Assembly (NCBI GenBank): GCA_934561555.1
Contig: CAKTGQ010000001.1
Span: 1 to 64,000 of the forward strand
Source of the DNA: an uncultured Faecalibacterium sp.
GTDB taxonomy: Bacteria; Bacillota; Clostridia; Oscillospirales; Ruminococcaceae
Length of the DNA stretch: 64,000 nt
Direction: 5' to 3'
Notes under the pieces: generated by a model
What the model was told of the DNA's origin: nothing
The model's input: the letters and a program-made list of their open reading frames with translations, nothing else
Database searches by the model: none
Shown: piece by piece, positions 7,464 to 15,047 of the stretch
Position numbering within the stretch: the stretch's first letter is position 1
Layout: each line of letters opens with the position of its first letter
Translations under genes and position numbers: made by a program

Positions 7464-8009
7464 TCAACCCTCACTTTCGGTCGGATCATCTGTCGGCGCG
7501 TCGCTGTGCACCGGCGGCAGGTCTGCCAGACTGGACAGACCGAACACACGCAAAAATGTATCGGTGGTGCGGAAACTGACCGGGCGACCCGGCAGATCCA
7601 GACGTCCGGCTTCCTCGATGAGTCCCTTTTCCAGCAGACCGGACACGCTGGAGGAGGAATCCACGCCGCGCACCTGCTCAATAAAGGCGCGGGACACCGG
7701 CTGGTTGTAGGCGATAACGGTCAAAGTCTCCATGGCCGCAGGACCAAGCGGTACGGCGCGGCGGCTGTCCAGCACGCGGCGCACGCAGTCTGCCCACTGG
7801 GTCTTGGTGGCCAGCTGCCACCGGGTGTTCAGATGCAGCAGACACAGGCCGCTGTCCTCCCGCTGGTAGCGGGTGTGCAGGGTCTCCAGTGCGGCATCCA
7901 CGCTGGACTGGGGCAGTTGCACCGCCTGTGCCAGCTTATCGGCACCTATGGGGTCGCCGCAGGCAAAAAGCATGGCTTCCACGGCGGCAAGGATTTGTTT
8001 CTGGTTCAT
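7464..8009 (-). CDS. scpB: Segregation and condensation protein B
   Basis: 181-residue kleisin-associated subunit that dimerises, binds ScpA and regulates the SMC condensin ring during chromosome segregation. It has the two winged-helix domains of ScpB, with the family signature ETLTVIAYNQPVSRAFIEQV near residue 95 and LDLPGRPVSFRTT near 137. The short acidic tail (about 165-181) is typical. The start overlaps the end of scpA by four bases (ATGA), which couples their translation. Confidence 0.96.
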   Translation of the reverse strand: MNQKQILAAVEAMLFACGDPIGADKLAQAVQLPQSSVDAALETLHTRYQREDSGLCLLHLNTRWQLATKTQWADCVRRVLDSRRAVPLGPAAMETLTVIAYNQPVSRAFIEQVRGVDSSSSVSGLLEKGLIEEAGRLDLPGRPVSFRTTDTFLRVFGLSSLADLPPVHSDAPTDDPTESEG

Positions 8010-8728
8010 GGGTTCTCCTTATTGCGTTCCGGGCGGGTGCGGCGCATGGTCAGCGCTCCCCGGTCGTCCAACGCGATGCGTCCGCCTCGCACCAGTTCCA
8101 GCAGCGCCAGAAAGGTAGCTACGTTGGTGCTGCGGCTCTGGCTGCGGGAAAAGAGCTGCTCCATCCTTGCCACGGTTCCGCCCAGCATCCGGCGCAGGAT
8201 GTACACCACCCGGCTGGTGACCGATACCATGGGCGCGGTGACCAGCGGCTCGAACTGCTGCTGAGTGGGCACGCGGCGGGTCTTGGTGCGGCCCGCCAGC
8301 GCCTGCCAGTAGTCGGCCAGTATCTGCGGGGCGTGGTGCAGCGCGTAGGTGTTGTCCAACTCCATCTCCATGGGACGGCGCACGAATACCGGGGCGGCCT
8401 CCCCTTTTGCGCGCAGCAGCTCTGCCATGCGGCGGCACTGGTCGTACTCAATGAGCTGGCCGGTGAACTCCTGCTTCATGCGCTCGCCCTCTTCGCTGCG
8501 GGGCAGCAGCAGAAAGCTTTTCATCTCCACCAGATGCGCCGCCATCTCAATGAAGGCGCTGGCGGTCTCGGGGTCGGGGTCTGCCTGCTCCACGGTGCGG
8601 GTGTACTGGTCGATGAGCCGCAAAATGGGGATATTGTGCAGATCCATCTTATGTTTTGCCACCAGCGCCAGCAGTAATTCCAGCGGACCGTCAAAATCCT
8701 CTAAATGGAAGGTCAATTCCTCTGCCAC
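8006..8728 (-). CDS. scpA: Segregation and condensation protein A (kleisin)
   Basis: 240-residue kleisin that bridges the SMC heads. The N-terminal FDGPLELLLALVAKHKMDL (about 13-31) is the family signature that binds the SMC neck, and the C-terminal winged helix binds the SMC cap. The start is a GTG at 8728, set directly against the TAA of the upstream protease gene, so ribosomes can pass from one to the next. No smc gene lies in the window. Confidence 0.96.
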   Translation of the reverse strand: MAEELTFHLEDFDGPLELLLALVAKHKMDLHNIPILRLIDQYTRTVEQADPDPETASAFIEMAAHLVEMKSFLLLPRSEEGERMKQEFTGQLIEYDQCRRMAELLRAKGEAAPVFVRRPMEMELDNTYALHHAPQILADYWQALAGRTKTRRVPTQQQFEPLVTAPMVSVTSRVVYILRRMLGGTVARMEQLFSRSQSRSTNVATFLALLELVRGGRIALDDRGALTMRRTRPERNKENP

Positions 8729-9403
8729 TTAGATCACCGCCCCAAGGCTGCTGGCATAAACGGCGTAGGCGATCTTATCGATATACCCGGTGCCTGCGCC
8801 CAAAAGCGACCACACCACGTTGTTCAGGTAGTACAGCGGCACATCCAGAAAGCCGCCCCACACCGCTGCCAGCATGACGATCATGATATATTTTTCGTAC
8901 CGCATCAGACCAAAGTAGATGCGCTGCGGCAGCACCACCAGCAGAATGCGGCTGCCGTCCAGCGGCGGCACCGGGATGAGATTGAACACCGCAAGGCTTA
9001 CGTTCATCAGCACCAGATACCGCAAAAACATGGCAATATAAATGGCTGCATTATTGACCGGTGCCCAGTAGTACATCACCTTCCATGCCACCATACCAAG
9101 GTAGGCCAACACAAGGTTTGCCACAGGGCCTGCCAGCGCCGTAAGCGCCATACCCCACTTGGGATTTTTGAAGTTGCGGGGGTTGGTGGACACAGGCTTT
9201 GCCCAGCCCACGCCTGCAAACACCATGCACAGCGTGCCCAACAGGTCAAAGTGGGCAAAGGGATTCAGCGAAAGACGTCCCTCGCGTTTGGCGGTGGCAT
9301 CGCCCAGCAGCCACGCTGCCAGCGCATGGCCGGCCTCATGGAACGGAATAGCTACCAGCGCTACCAGTGCGCGGATGATGTAATAGGTTGCCTGTGCGGT
9401 CAT
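8729..9403 (-). CDS. Site-2 protease family membrane metalloprotease (M50)
   Basis: 224-residue membrane zinc protease. HEAGH at residues 22-26 supplies two zinc ligands and the catalytic Glu. The third ligand lies in NLIPVPPLDGSRIL near residue 150. About five or six hydrophobic segments. This compact form without a PDZ domain resembles the B. subtilis YwhC and clostridial group that precedes scpAB. Its substrate is unknown; the family cleaves within membranes. First gene of a five-gene operon with a clear promoter at 9437-9465. Confidence 0.93.
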   Translation of the reverse strand: MTAQATYYIIRALVALVAIPFHEAGHALAAWLLGDATAKREGRLSLNPFAHFDLLGTLCMVFAGVGWAKPVSTNPRNFKNPKWGMALTALAGPVANLVLAYLGMVAWKVMYYWAPVNNAAIYIAMFLRYLVLMNVSLAVFNLIPVPPLDGSRILLVVLPQRIYFGLMRYEKYIMIVMLAAVWGGFLDVPLYYLNNVVWSLLGAGTGYIDKIAYAVYASSLGAVI

Positions 9404-9436
9404 GTAAATCTCCTGTCAAAACGAATTTCTTCCTTT

Positions 9437-9465
9437 ATAATACTATTTTTTTGTGCCCTGCACAA
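9437..9465 (-). promoter_or_regulatory. Promoter of the M50-scpAB-ytfJ operon
   Basis: TTGTGC, 17 bp, TATTAT on the minus strand, 34 bases before the protease ATG. Confidence 0.65.
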
Positions 9466-9515
9466 GCCCCACTGCGCCGGGAATGCAAAAAGCTACAGAA
9501 AATTTAAAAAAAGGC

Positions 9516-9544
9516 TTGCTTTTTCTCTGCATCTCTGGTAAAAT
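9516..9544 (+). promoter_or_regulatory. Promoter of rpmB
   Basis: TTGCTT, 17 bp, TAAAAT. Diverges from the M50 promoter. An AGGAGG lies nine bases before the rpmB ATG. Confidence 0.7.
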
Positions 9545-9596
9545 AGTCAAGCTGATTATTTTGATTCCATACTTCACTGTAGGAGGTGCAATTACC

Positions 9597-9785
9597 ATGG
9601 CTAAGTGTGAATGCTGCGGCAAGGGTGTTACCTTTGGTATCAAGGTCTCTCACTCTCATCGCCGTTCCAACCGTACCTGGAAGCCGAATGTCCGTCGTGT
9701 CAAGGCGGTCGTGGAGGGCTCTCCCAAGTATGTCTACGCATGCTCCCGTTGCCTGCGCGCTGGCAAAGTTACCCGCGCTGTCTAA
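9597..9785 (+). CDS. rpmB: Ribosomal protein bL28
   Basis: 62-residue protein of the large ribosomal subunit. It keeps the zinc-ribbon cysteines: CECC at residues 4-7 and CSRC at 49-52, so it is the zinc-binding (C+) form. The sequence SHSHRRSNRTWKPNVRRVK is characteristic. The start ATG at 9597 has AGGAGG nine bases upstream; the open frame extends further upstream but without a better start. Single-gene unit with its own promoter and terminator. Confidence 0.97.
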   Translation: MAKCECCGKGVTFGIKVSHSHRRSNRTWKPNVRRVKAVVEGSPKYVYACSRCLRAGKVTRAV

Positions 9786-9796
9786 TTTGGTGTATG

Positions 9797-9830
9797 TGGC
9801 CGGTCACTTTGTCGAGTGGCCGGCTTTTTT
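9797..9830 (+). terminator. Terminator of rpmB
   Basis: GCCGGTCACT pairs with AGTGGCCGGC (one G-U pair), followed by TTTTTTATTT. Confidence 0.9.
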
Positions 9831-9854
9831 ATTTGCCGCAAGGAGAGGAATAAA

Positions 9855-10031
9855 ATGTCTTTGCCTGTTGATCCCATCATGCTGCTGAGCGTGGTGAACC
9901 TGAAACTGCGGGATCAGTATAAGGATCTCGATGCGCTGTGCGAAGATCTGGAGGCCGATAAGGCCGGTCTGTGCGCAAAGCTGCACGCTGTGGGGTACGA
10001 TTACGACCCGCAACGCAACCAGTTTGTCTGA
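9855..10031 (+). CDS. DUF4250 domain protein
   Basis: 58-residue protein with the DUF4250 pattern: MLLSVVNLKLRDQYKDL followed by a short helix and the ending YDYDPQRNQFV. Function unknown; the family is common in Clostridia and Bacteroidota as small cytoplasmic proteins. AGGAGAGG lies close before the ATG at 9855. It sits just behind the rpmB terminator with no clear promoter of its own, so it may depend on read-through. A 79-base gap with a CACCGG/CCGGTG hairpin separates it from the esterase-like gene. Confidence 0.85.
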   Translation: MSLPVDPIMLLSVVNLKLRDQYKDLDALCEDLEADKAGLCAKLHAVGYDYDPQRNQFV

Positions 10032-10110
10032 TTATAGCTTCCAAATCCGGCACCGGTGCGCAGCGACTGTGCCCGGGCCGGTGAATGATAAAATAAGGAG
10101 TGCTTGATTT

Positions 10111-10869
10111 ATGATCCAGGGTACCTATTACAAAGAGTGGAGCACGGTTCTTGGCCGTGAGATGGAGTTTAAGGTGTACGGCCATGCCGGTGTGCCGGTG
10201 CTGGCATTGCCCGCCCGCGGCGGCCGTTTTTACGACTGGGAGAACAACGGGATGCCCGACGCCATTGCCCAGCTGCTGAACGAGGGCAAGGTTCAGCTGT
10301 TCTGCGCAGATGCCGTGGACGGCGAGGGCCTGTTGAATGGTGATCTGCCCCAGCGCCGCCGCGCTGAGCTGCAGGAGAAGTATTTCGTCTACCTGAGCGC
10401 TGAGTTGGCTCCCCGCATTCTGACCTTGAACAACGCCAAAAAGGGCACCCGGATCTGGACTGCCGGTGTGGACTTGGGCGCTTACCACGCCGTCCACTGC
10501 CGTCTGCGCCGTCCCACCCTGTTTGCCGGCGCTGTGGGCATGGGCGGTATCTATGACCTGACCCGCTTCTGGGGCACCGACAGCGACGACATGGTGCTGC
10601 GCTGCGCTCCCCTTGCTTACCTGCAGGAGAACGGCATCGCCAACAAGCTGGCTCTGACCAAGGCAGAAGAGAACAGCCTGATCCTCTGCGCCGGTCAGGG
10701 TGCCTACGAGGGCGATGCACTGGACGACACACAGGCACTGGCCGACCTGCTGAAGGACCAGGGCATGCCCGCGCATCTGGAGATCTGGGGCGGTGACGTT
10801 TCCCACGACTGGTACTGGTGGTGCAAGATGTGGAGCTTGTTTGCACCGCGCATTCTGGAAGTAAAGTAA
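10111..10869 (+). CDS. Esterase-family alpha/beta hydrolase, nucleophile Ser replaced by Asp
   Basis: 252-residue protein of the putative-esterase (esterase D-like) fold. The start (GTYYKEWS..GREMEFKVYGHAG) and FYDWENNGM match clostridial cytoplasmic members. Where the family carries the nucleophile elbow G-C-S-x-G, this protein has G-V-D-L-G, with Asp at residue 121. The catalytic His seems kept (SHDW, H232). Without the serine a normal serine esterase mechanism is impossible; it may be a pseudoenzyme or, less likely, use Asp as nucleophile as haloalkane dehalogenases do. AAGGAG lies ten bases before the ATG, no signal peptide is seen, and a strong terminator follows. Confidence 0.82.
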   Translation: MIQGTYYKEWSTVLGREMEFKVYGHAGVPVLALPARGGRFYDWENNGMPDAIAQLLNEGKVQLFCADAVDGEGLLNGDLPQRRRAELQEKYFVYLSAELAPRILTLNNAKKGTRIWTAGVDLGAYHAVHCRLRRPTLFAGAVGMGGIYDLTRFWGTDSDDMVLRCAPLAYLQENGIANKLALTKAEENSLILCAGQGAYEGDALDDTQALADLLKDQGMPAHLEIWGGDVSHDWYWWCKMWSLFAPRILEVK

Positions 10870-10880
10870 GAATTTTTAAC

Positions 10881-10918
10881 GGGGGAAAGCCTGCGGGCTT
10901 TCCCTCGTTTTCTTTTTC
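10881..10918 (+). terminator. Terminator of the esterase-like gene
   Basis: GGGAAAGCC pairs with GGCTTTCCC, followed by TCGTTTTCTTTTT. Confidence 0.9.
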
Positions 10919-10930
10919 TCGATTTCCTAC

Positions 10931-10959
10931 TTGAATTGTCGGATATTGTGTGCTATACT
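10931..10959 (+). promoter_or_regulatory. Promoter of csoR-copA
   Basis: TTGAAT, 17 bp, TATACT with TGC directly before the -10 box. Confidence 0.8.
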
Positions 10960-10975
10960 GCTGTTGCAAGAAAAT

Positions 10976-10994
10976 ATACCCCATGGGGGTTTAT
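10976..10994 (+). promoter_or_regulatory. CsoR operator
   Basis: ATACCCCATGGGGGTTTAT, a near-perfect match to the GC-rich CsoR palindrome (a C-run facing a G-run, flanked by TA). It lies about ten bases after the predicted RNA start, so bound CsoR would block the promoter until Cu(I) releases it. Confidence 0.8.
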
Positions 10995-11012
10995 GAAAGG
11001 AGCAATTCCGAG

Positions 11013-11372
11013 ATGGAAGAGACCAAAAAGCACTGCTGCTGTGACAATGCACCGGAAGCGGACACTGCGGCAGATACCGCTGTCCCCTGCTGCTGCCGCC
11101 ACAAAGAGCGCAGCCCGGAGGAATACAAAGCCCTGCTCAACCGGCTGAACCGCATTGAAGGGCAGGTGCGCGGCATCCGCGGGATGCTGGAAAAGGACGC
11201 CTACTGTGTGGACATTCTGGTGCAGGTGGCCGCAGCCAACGCGGCGCTGAACAGCTTTTCCCGGGAATTACTGGCGCAGCACATCGGCAGCTGCGTGGCG
11301 GACGACCTGCGTGCCGGCAGCGACGAAAAGCTGGAAGAACTGCTCCGGCTGCTGCCCAAGCTGATGAAATGA
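11013..11372 (+). CDS. csoR: Copper-sensing repressor CsoR
   Basis: 119-residue all-helical DUF156 repressor that leaves DNA when Cu(I) binds. The copper ligands are C65, H90 and C94, with the same spacing (25 and 4) as C36, H61 and C65 of Mycobacterium tuberculosis CsoR. The core RLNRIEGQVRGIRGMLE is intact. Unusually, the first 32 residues form an extension with two CCC clusters (residues 8-10 and 26-28). The ATG at 11013 has AGGAG ten bases upstream; an earlier in-frame ATG at 10983 lies inside the operator and is less likely. Next gene is copA; an operator precedes csoR. Confidence 0.95.
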   Translation: MEETKKHCCCDNAPEADTAADTAVPCCCRHKERSPEEYKALLNRLNRIEGQVRGIRGMLEKDAYCVDILVQVAAANAALNSFSRELLAQHIGSCVADDLRAGSDEKLEELLRLLPKLMK

Positions 11373-11410
11373 CCGCCCGCCGGGCAAACTGACCACAAGG
11401 AGAAATAGCA

Positions 11411-13963
11411 ATGGAACAATTCAACGTTACCGGCATGAGCTGCGCGGCCTGCTCTGCCCGGGTAGAAAAGGCCGTAAAGAGCGTGCCGGGCGTCACCGGT
11501 TGTTCGGTAAGCCTGCTGACCAACTCCATGGGGGTGGAGGGCACCGCTGAGGATGCCGCCATTATCCGTGCTGTGGAGCAGGCTGGTTACGGTGCAAGCC
11601 CTAAAAAGGCCGCCGCAGCGGCCAGCACCAGCGCAGAGCTGGACGCATTGGCTGACCATGAAACACCCAAGCTGAAACGGCGGCTTATCGCCTCGATGGG
11701 CTTTTTGCTGGTATTGATGTACTTTTCCATGGGGCACATGATGTGGGGCTGGCCGCTGCCCCGCTGGTTTGACGGCAACCACATTGCCATGGGGCTGGTA
11801 CAGCTGCTACTGGCGGGCATCGTGATGGTAATCAACCAGAAGTTTTTCATCAACGGCTTCAAGGGGCTGGTGCACCGCTCCCCCAACATGGATACGCTGG
11901 TGGCTATGGGCTCCATGGCAAGCTTTGTATGGAGCACCTACGCCCTGTTTGCCATGACCGATGCACAGCTGCACGGCAACGAGGAACTGGTCATGCACTA
12001 CATGATGGAGTTCTATTTTGAGTCTGCCGCCATGATTTTGACCCTTATCACCGTGGGCAAGATGCTGGAAGCACGCTCCAAGGGCAAGACCACCGATGCG
12101 CTCAAGAGCCTGATGAAGCTTGCCCCCAAGACTGCTACCCTGCTGCGGGACGGTGCCGAGGTGACCGTGCCCATTGAGCAGGTGCAGAAAGAGGATATCT
12201 TTGTGGTGCGCCCGGGTGAGAACATCCCGGTGGACGGCATTGTGCTGGAGGGCAGCAGCGCCGTAAACGAGAGCGCCCTGACCGGCGAGAGCATCCCGGT
12301 GGACAAGGCCGTGGGCGATAAGGTAAGCGCCGCCACCACCAACCAGTCCGGTTATTTGCAGTGCCGCGCTACCCGCGTGGGCGAGGACACCACGCTGGCA
12401 CAGATCATCCGCATGGTCAGCGATGCCGCCGCCACCAAGGCCCCCATCGCAAAGATTGCGGATACCGTATCCGGCTTTTTCGTGCCTGCGGTCATCAGCA
12501 TTGCGGTGGTCACCACCCTTGTCTGGCTGCTGCTGGGACGGGACGTAGGCTACGCGCTGGCGCGTGGCATCTCGGTGCTGGTCATCAGCTGCCCTTGTGC
12601 GCTGGGTCTGGCAACGCCGGTGGCCATTATGGTGGGCAACGGCTTGGGTGCAAAGAACGGTATCCTGTTCAAGACCGCTGCGGCGCTGGAAGAAGCCGGC
12701 CGCACCCGCATCGTGGCGCTGGACAAGACCGGCACCATCACCTGCGGCGAGCCTACCGTCACCGACCTTCTGCCCGCTGCGGGCGTGACCGAGACCGAGC
12801 TGCTCACGCTGGCAGCCGCGCTGGAGGGCCGCAGCGAGCACCCGCTGGCGCGGGCAGTGCTGGCCTATGCGGAGGAAAAGCAGCTGGAGCTGCCCTCTGT
12901 CACTGATTTTACCGCCCTGCCGGGCAACGGCCTTACCGCCAAGCTGGAAGGCAAGGAGATCTTTGGCGGCAATGCTGCTTTTATCGGTGCAAAGTTTGCT
13001 ATCCCCGCTGCGCTGCAAACACAGGCTGCTGCGCTGGCTGCGCAGGGTAAGACTCCCCTCTTCTTTGGCGGCGCAGGCCGCCTGCTGGGCATTATCGCGG
13101 TGGCTGATACCATCAAGGAGGACAGCCCGCAGGCCATCCGGGAGCTACGGAATATGGGCATCCGGGTAGTGATGCTGACCGGCGACAATCAGCGCACTGC
13201 CGAGGCCATTGGCCGACAGGCCGGGGTGGACGAGGTGATCGCTGGGGTGCTGCCGGAGGGCAAGGAGGCCGTTATCCGGCAGCTGCAAAAATACGGCAAG
13301 GTAGCCATGGTAGGCGACGGCATCAACGACGCCCCTGCCCTGACCCGCGCTGACACCGGCATTGCCATCGGCGCAGGCACAGATGTAGCCATTGACGCCG
13401 CCGACGTAGTACTGATGAACTCCAAGCTGTCGGACGTGCCCGCCGCCATCCGGCTGAGCCGCGCTTCCCTGCGCAACATCCACGAAAACCTGTTCTGGGC
13501 GTTTATCTATAACATCATCGGTATCCCGCTGGCAGCCGGTGTGTTCATTCCCTTGGGGCTGACACTGAATCCCATGTTCGGCGCAGCTGCCATGAGCCTT
13601 TCCAGCTTCTGCGTGGTGAGCAACGCCTTGCGGCTGAACCTGTTCGACCTGCACAGCGCAAAGCGTGACCACCCGCCCAAACACGTCCCTGCCCTGCCCG
13701 CTGCCCTTGTGCAGCCCGCAGCGGAGGAAGATACAATTAAGGAGGAAACCGCTATGAAAAAGACCCTGACCGTAGAAGGCATGATGTGCCCCCACTGTGA
13801 AGCCCGCGTCAAGAAGGCGCTGGAGGCTCTGCCGCAGGTGAACGAGGCTGTTGTCAGCCACGAAGCCGGTACTGCCATCGTTACCCTGAATGCAGAGGTG
13901 GACGATGAGGTATTGAAGAAGGCTGTGGAGGCGCAGGATTACCCCGTTACCGGCATCCAGTAA
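11411..13963 (+). CDS. copA: Cu(I)-exporting P-type ATPase with C-terminal CopZ-like domain
   Basis: 850-residue P1B-type ATPase that pumps Cu(I) out of the cytoplasm. Order: heavy-metal domain with CAAC (11-14), transmembrane helices, CPC near 394-396 in the ion path, phosphorylated Asp in DKTGT near 437, [13 protein letters not shown] near 636, and last helices to about 735. A linker of about 45 residues then leads to a second heavy-metal domain (residues 782-850) with CPHC. This tail equals a whole CopZ chaperone and has its own Shine-Dalgarno and ATG. An ACAAGGAG precedes the copA start. Repressed by CsoR through the shared promoter. Confidence 0.97.
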   Translation: MEQFNVTGMSCAACSARVEKAVKSVPGVTGCSVSLLTNSMGVEGTAEDAAIIRAVEQAGYGASPKKAAAAASTSAELDALADHETPKLKRRLIASMGFLLVLMYFSMGHMMWGWPLPRWFDGNHIAMGLVQLLLAGIVMVINQKFFINGFKGLVHRSPNMDTLVAMGSMASFVWSTYALFAMTDAQLHGNEELVMHYMMEFYFESAAMILTLITVGKMLEARSKGKTTDALKSLMKLAPKTATLLRDGAEVTVPIEQVQKEDIFVVRPGENIPVDGIVLEGSSAVNESALTGESIPVDKAVGDKVSAATTNQSGYLQCRATRVGEDTTLAQIIRMVSDAAATKAPIAKIADTVSGFFVPAVISIAVVTTLVWLLLGRDVGYALARGISVLVISCPCALGLATPVAIMVGNGLGAKNGILFKTAAALEEAGRTRIVALDKTGTITCGEPTVTDLLPAAGVTETELLTLAAALEGRSEHPLARAVLAYAEEKQLELPSVTDFTALPGNGLTAKLEGKEIFGGNAAFIGAKFAIPAALQTQAAALAAQGKTPLFFGGAGRLLGIIAVADTIKEDSPQAIRELRNMGIRVVMLTGDNQRTAEAIGRQAGVDEVIAGVLPEGKEAVIRQLQKYGKVAMVGDGINDAPALTRADTGIAIGAGTDVAIDAADVVLMNSKLSDVPAAIRLSRASLRNIHENLFWAFIYNIIGIPLAAGVFIPLGLTLNPMFGAAAMSLSSFCVVSNALRLNLFDLHSAKRDHPPKHVPALPAALVQPAAEEDTIKEETAMKKTLTVEGMMCPHCEARVKKALEALPQVNEAVVSHEAGTAIVTLNAEVDDEVLKKAVEAQDYPVTGIQ
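13754..13963 (+). CDS. copZ: Possible internal CopZ copper chaperone, in frame inside copA
   Basis: AAGGAGG at 13739-13745, eight bases, then ATG at 13754 in the copA frame. Translation from here gives a 69-residue protein starting [19 protein letters not shown], the size and form of free-standing CopZ chaperones (beta-alpha-beta-beta-alpha-beta fold, C-x2-C copper site). One gene could thus give both CopA with a tethered domain and free CopZ. A former separate copZ that lost the upstream stop would look the same. Use of the internal start is inferred from the sequence only. Confidence 0.55.
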   Translation: MKKTLTVEGMMCPHCEARVKKALEALPQVNEAVVSHEAGTAIVTLNAEVDDEVLKKAVEAQDYPVTGIQ

Positions 13964-13984
13964 GATTCAGCCATCACAAAATGC

Positions 13985-14026
13985 AAAAGGCAGCTGCGCG
14001 GATTTCTGCGCAGCTGCCTCTTTTGT
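13985..14026 (+). terminator. Terminator of csoR-copA
   Basis: GGCAGCTGCGC (13989-13999) pairs perfectly with GCGCAGCTGCC (14008-14018), followed by TCTTTTG. Confidence 0.9.
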
Positions 14027-14095
14027 AACGGGACGGTTTTGAATGCGCGCCGCGTTCGCTTTGCGCATCTTCAGTGGAAGGATTCTTTTTTATTT

Positions 14096-14133
14096 TGGAG
14101 CACCGGAGCGTCTGCGGACGCTCCGGTGCTCCA
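14096..14133. repeat. Palindromic element, copy 2 (36-bp core plus closing T-A pair)
   Basis: Left arm GGAGCACCGGAGCGTC pairs perfectly with its right arm around a TGCG loop. Aligned without gaps to copy 1 (1276-1313), all five stem differences are compensated. Lies between the copA terminator and the rubrerythrin terminator, so it is not needed to end either unit. Confidence 0.75.
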
Positions 14134-14165
14134 TTTGTACGGAAGAAGTTGTCCCCGGTTAGAAC

Positions 14166-14206
14166 GCAAAAAGCCCGCTGCAAGGCAGAATGTCCTTGCA
14201 GCGGGC
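14166..14206 (-). terminator. Terminator of the rubrerythrin gene
   Basis: Minus strand: GCCCGCTGCAAGG and CCTTGCAGCGGGC, a 13-bp perfect stem, followed by TTTTTGCG. Confidence 0.9.
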
Positions 14207-14231
14207 AGCATAGATAACCGGGGAATCCTTA

Positions 14232-14783
14232 TCAGACTTCAGTGTTGAAGTAGCGCTTCAGCAGGCCCTCGAAGCCGCGGCCATGGCGGGCTTCGTCCTT
14301 TGCCATCTCATGGACGGTGTCGTGGATAGCGTCCAGATTCAGCTCCTTAGCCTTCTTGGCCAGATCCATCTTGCCGGCGCAGGCACCGCACTCGGCCTCG
14401 GCACGCATCATCAGGTTCTTCTTGGTGCTGTCGGTCACGACCTCGCCCAGCAGCTCTGCAAAGCGGGATGCGTGGTCAGCTTCCTCGTAAGCATAGCGCT
14501 TGTAAGCCTCGGCGATCTCGGGGTAGCCCTCACGCTCTGCCACGCGAGCCATAGCCAGATACATACCGACCTCGCTGCACTCGCCCTCGAAGTTTGCGCG
14601 CAGACCGTCAACGATCTCCTGCGGCACGCCCTCTGCCTTGCCGATGCCAACAACGTGCTCGGTGACGTAGGTGTTGCCGGTCTTTTCCACAAAAGCGGAA
14701 GCGGGAGCCTTGCAAACGGGGCACTGAGCGGGGATCTCACCCTCAGCGATATAACCACAAACGGTGCAAACGTATTTCTTCAT
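14232..14783 (-). CDS. Reverse rubrerythrin (rubredoxin domain first)
   Basis: 183-residue non-heme iron protein that reduces hydrogen peroxide, and in clostridia also oxygen, to water. The rubredoxin domain comes first (CTVCG near residue 6 and CPVC near 21), the opposite of classical rubrerythrin. The four-helix di-iron domain follows, with E-x2-H motifs EADH and EARH. Electrons usually come from NADH via rubredoxin reductase. GGAGG lies eight bases before the ATG. A consensus promoter with two 12-bp repeat boxes upstream suggests strong regulated expression. A leader of about 140 bases is predicted. Confidence 0.93.
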   Translation of the reverse strand: MKKYVCTVCGYIAEGEIPAQCPVCKAPASAFVEKTGNTYVTEHVVGIGKAEGVPQEIVDGLRANFEGECSEVGMYLAMARVAEREGYPEIAEAYKRYAYEEADHASRFAELLGEVVTDSTKKNLMMRAEAECGACAGKMDLAKKAKELNLDAIHDTVHEMAKDEARHGRGFEGLLKRYFNTEV

Positions 14784-14932
14784 AAGAATTTACCTCCATT
14801 CGATCTGTTAAAAACAATACAGGACGGAAACCACCCGCCTGTTGCTTCTATGCAGGGCAGCTGCGCTGCCGGGTATAGAAAGAGCCATGGAAAGGAGCCT
14901 TGTGCTTTGTGCACTTCCCTTTCCATGGCTCT

Positions 14933-14961
14933 ATTATAGCGAATAATTCCTAGTTAGTCAA
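14933..14961 (-). promoter_or_regulatory. Promoter of the rubrerythrin gene
   Basis: TTGACT, 17 bp, TATAAT on the minus strand, close to full consensus. A 15-bp inverted repeat (14881-14895 with 14918-14932) lies directly downstream and includes the expected RNA start. Confidence 0.85.
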
Positions 14962-14985
14962 GTATATTTTTAAGAATTATTCCTA
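14941..14985. promoter_or_regulatory. Two operator-like 12-bp repeats at the rubrerythrin promoter
   Basis: GAATAATTCCTA at 14941-14952 lies inside the promoter spacer; GAATTATTCCTA at 14974-14985 lies just upstream of the -35 box. Starts are 33 bp apart, about three helix turns. Each box is partly palindromic (GAATwATTC) and recalls PerR/Fur-type sites, but the regulator is unknown. Confidence 0.55.
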
Positions 14986-15006
14986 TTTATTGAAATCTGG
15001 CAGGAT

Positions 15007-15034
15007 GCCCAAATTCCCTTGCGGAAAACTGGGC
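15007..15034 (-). terminator. Hairpin after uraA, weak terminator
   Basis: GCCCA/TGGGC outer and TTCC/GGAA inner pairs just beyond the uraA stop. No T-tract follows, so termination may be weak or need a factor. Confidence 0.4.
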
Positions 15035-15047
15035 GCATTACCGAGGC

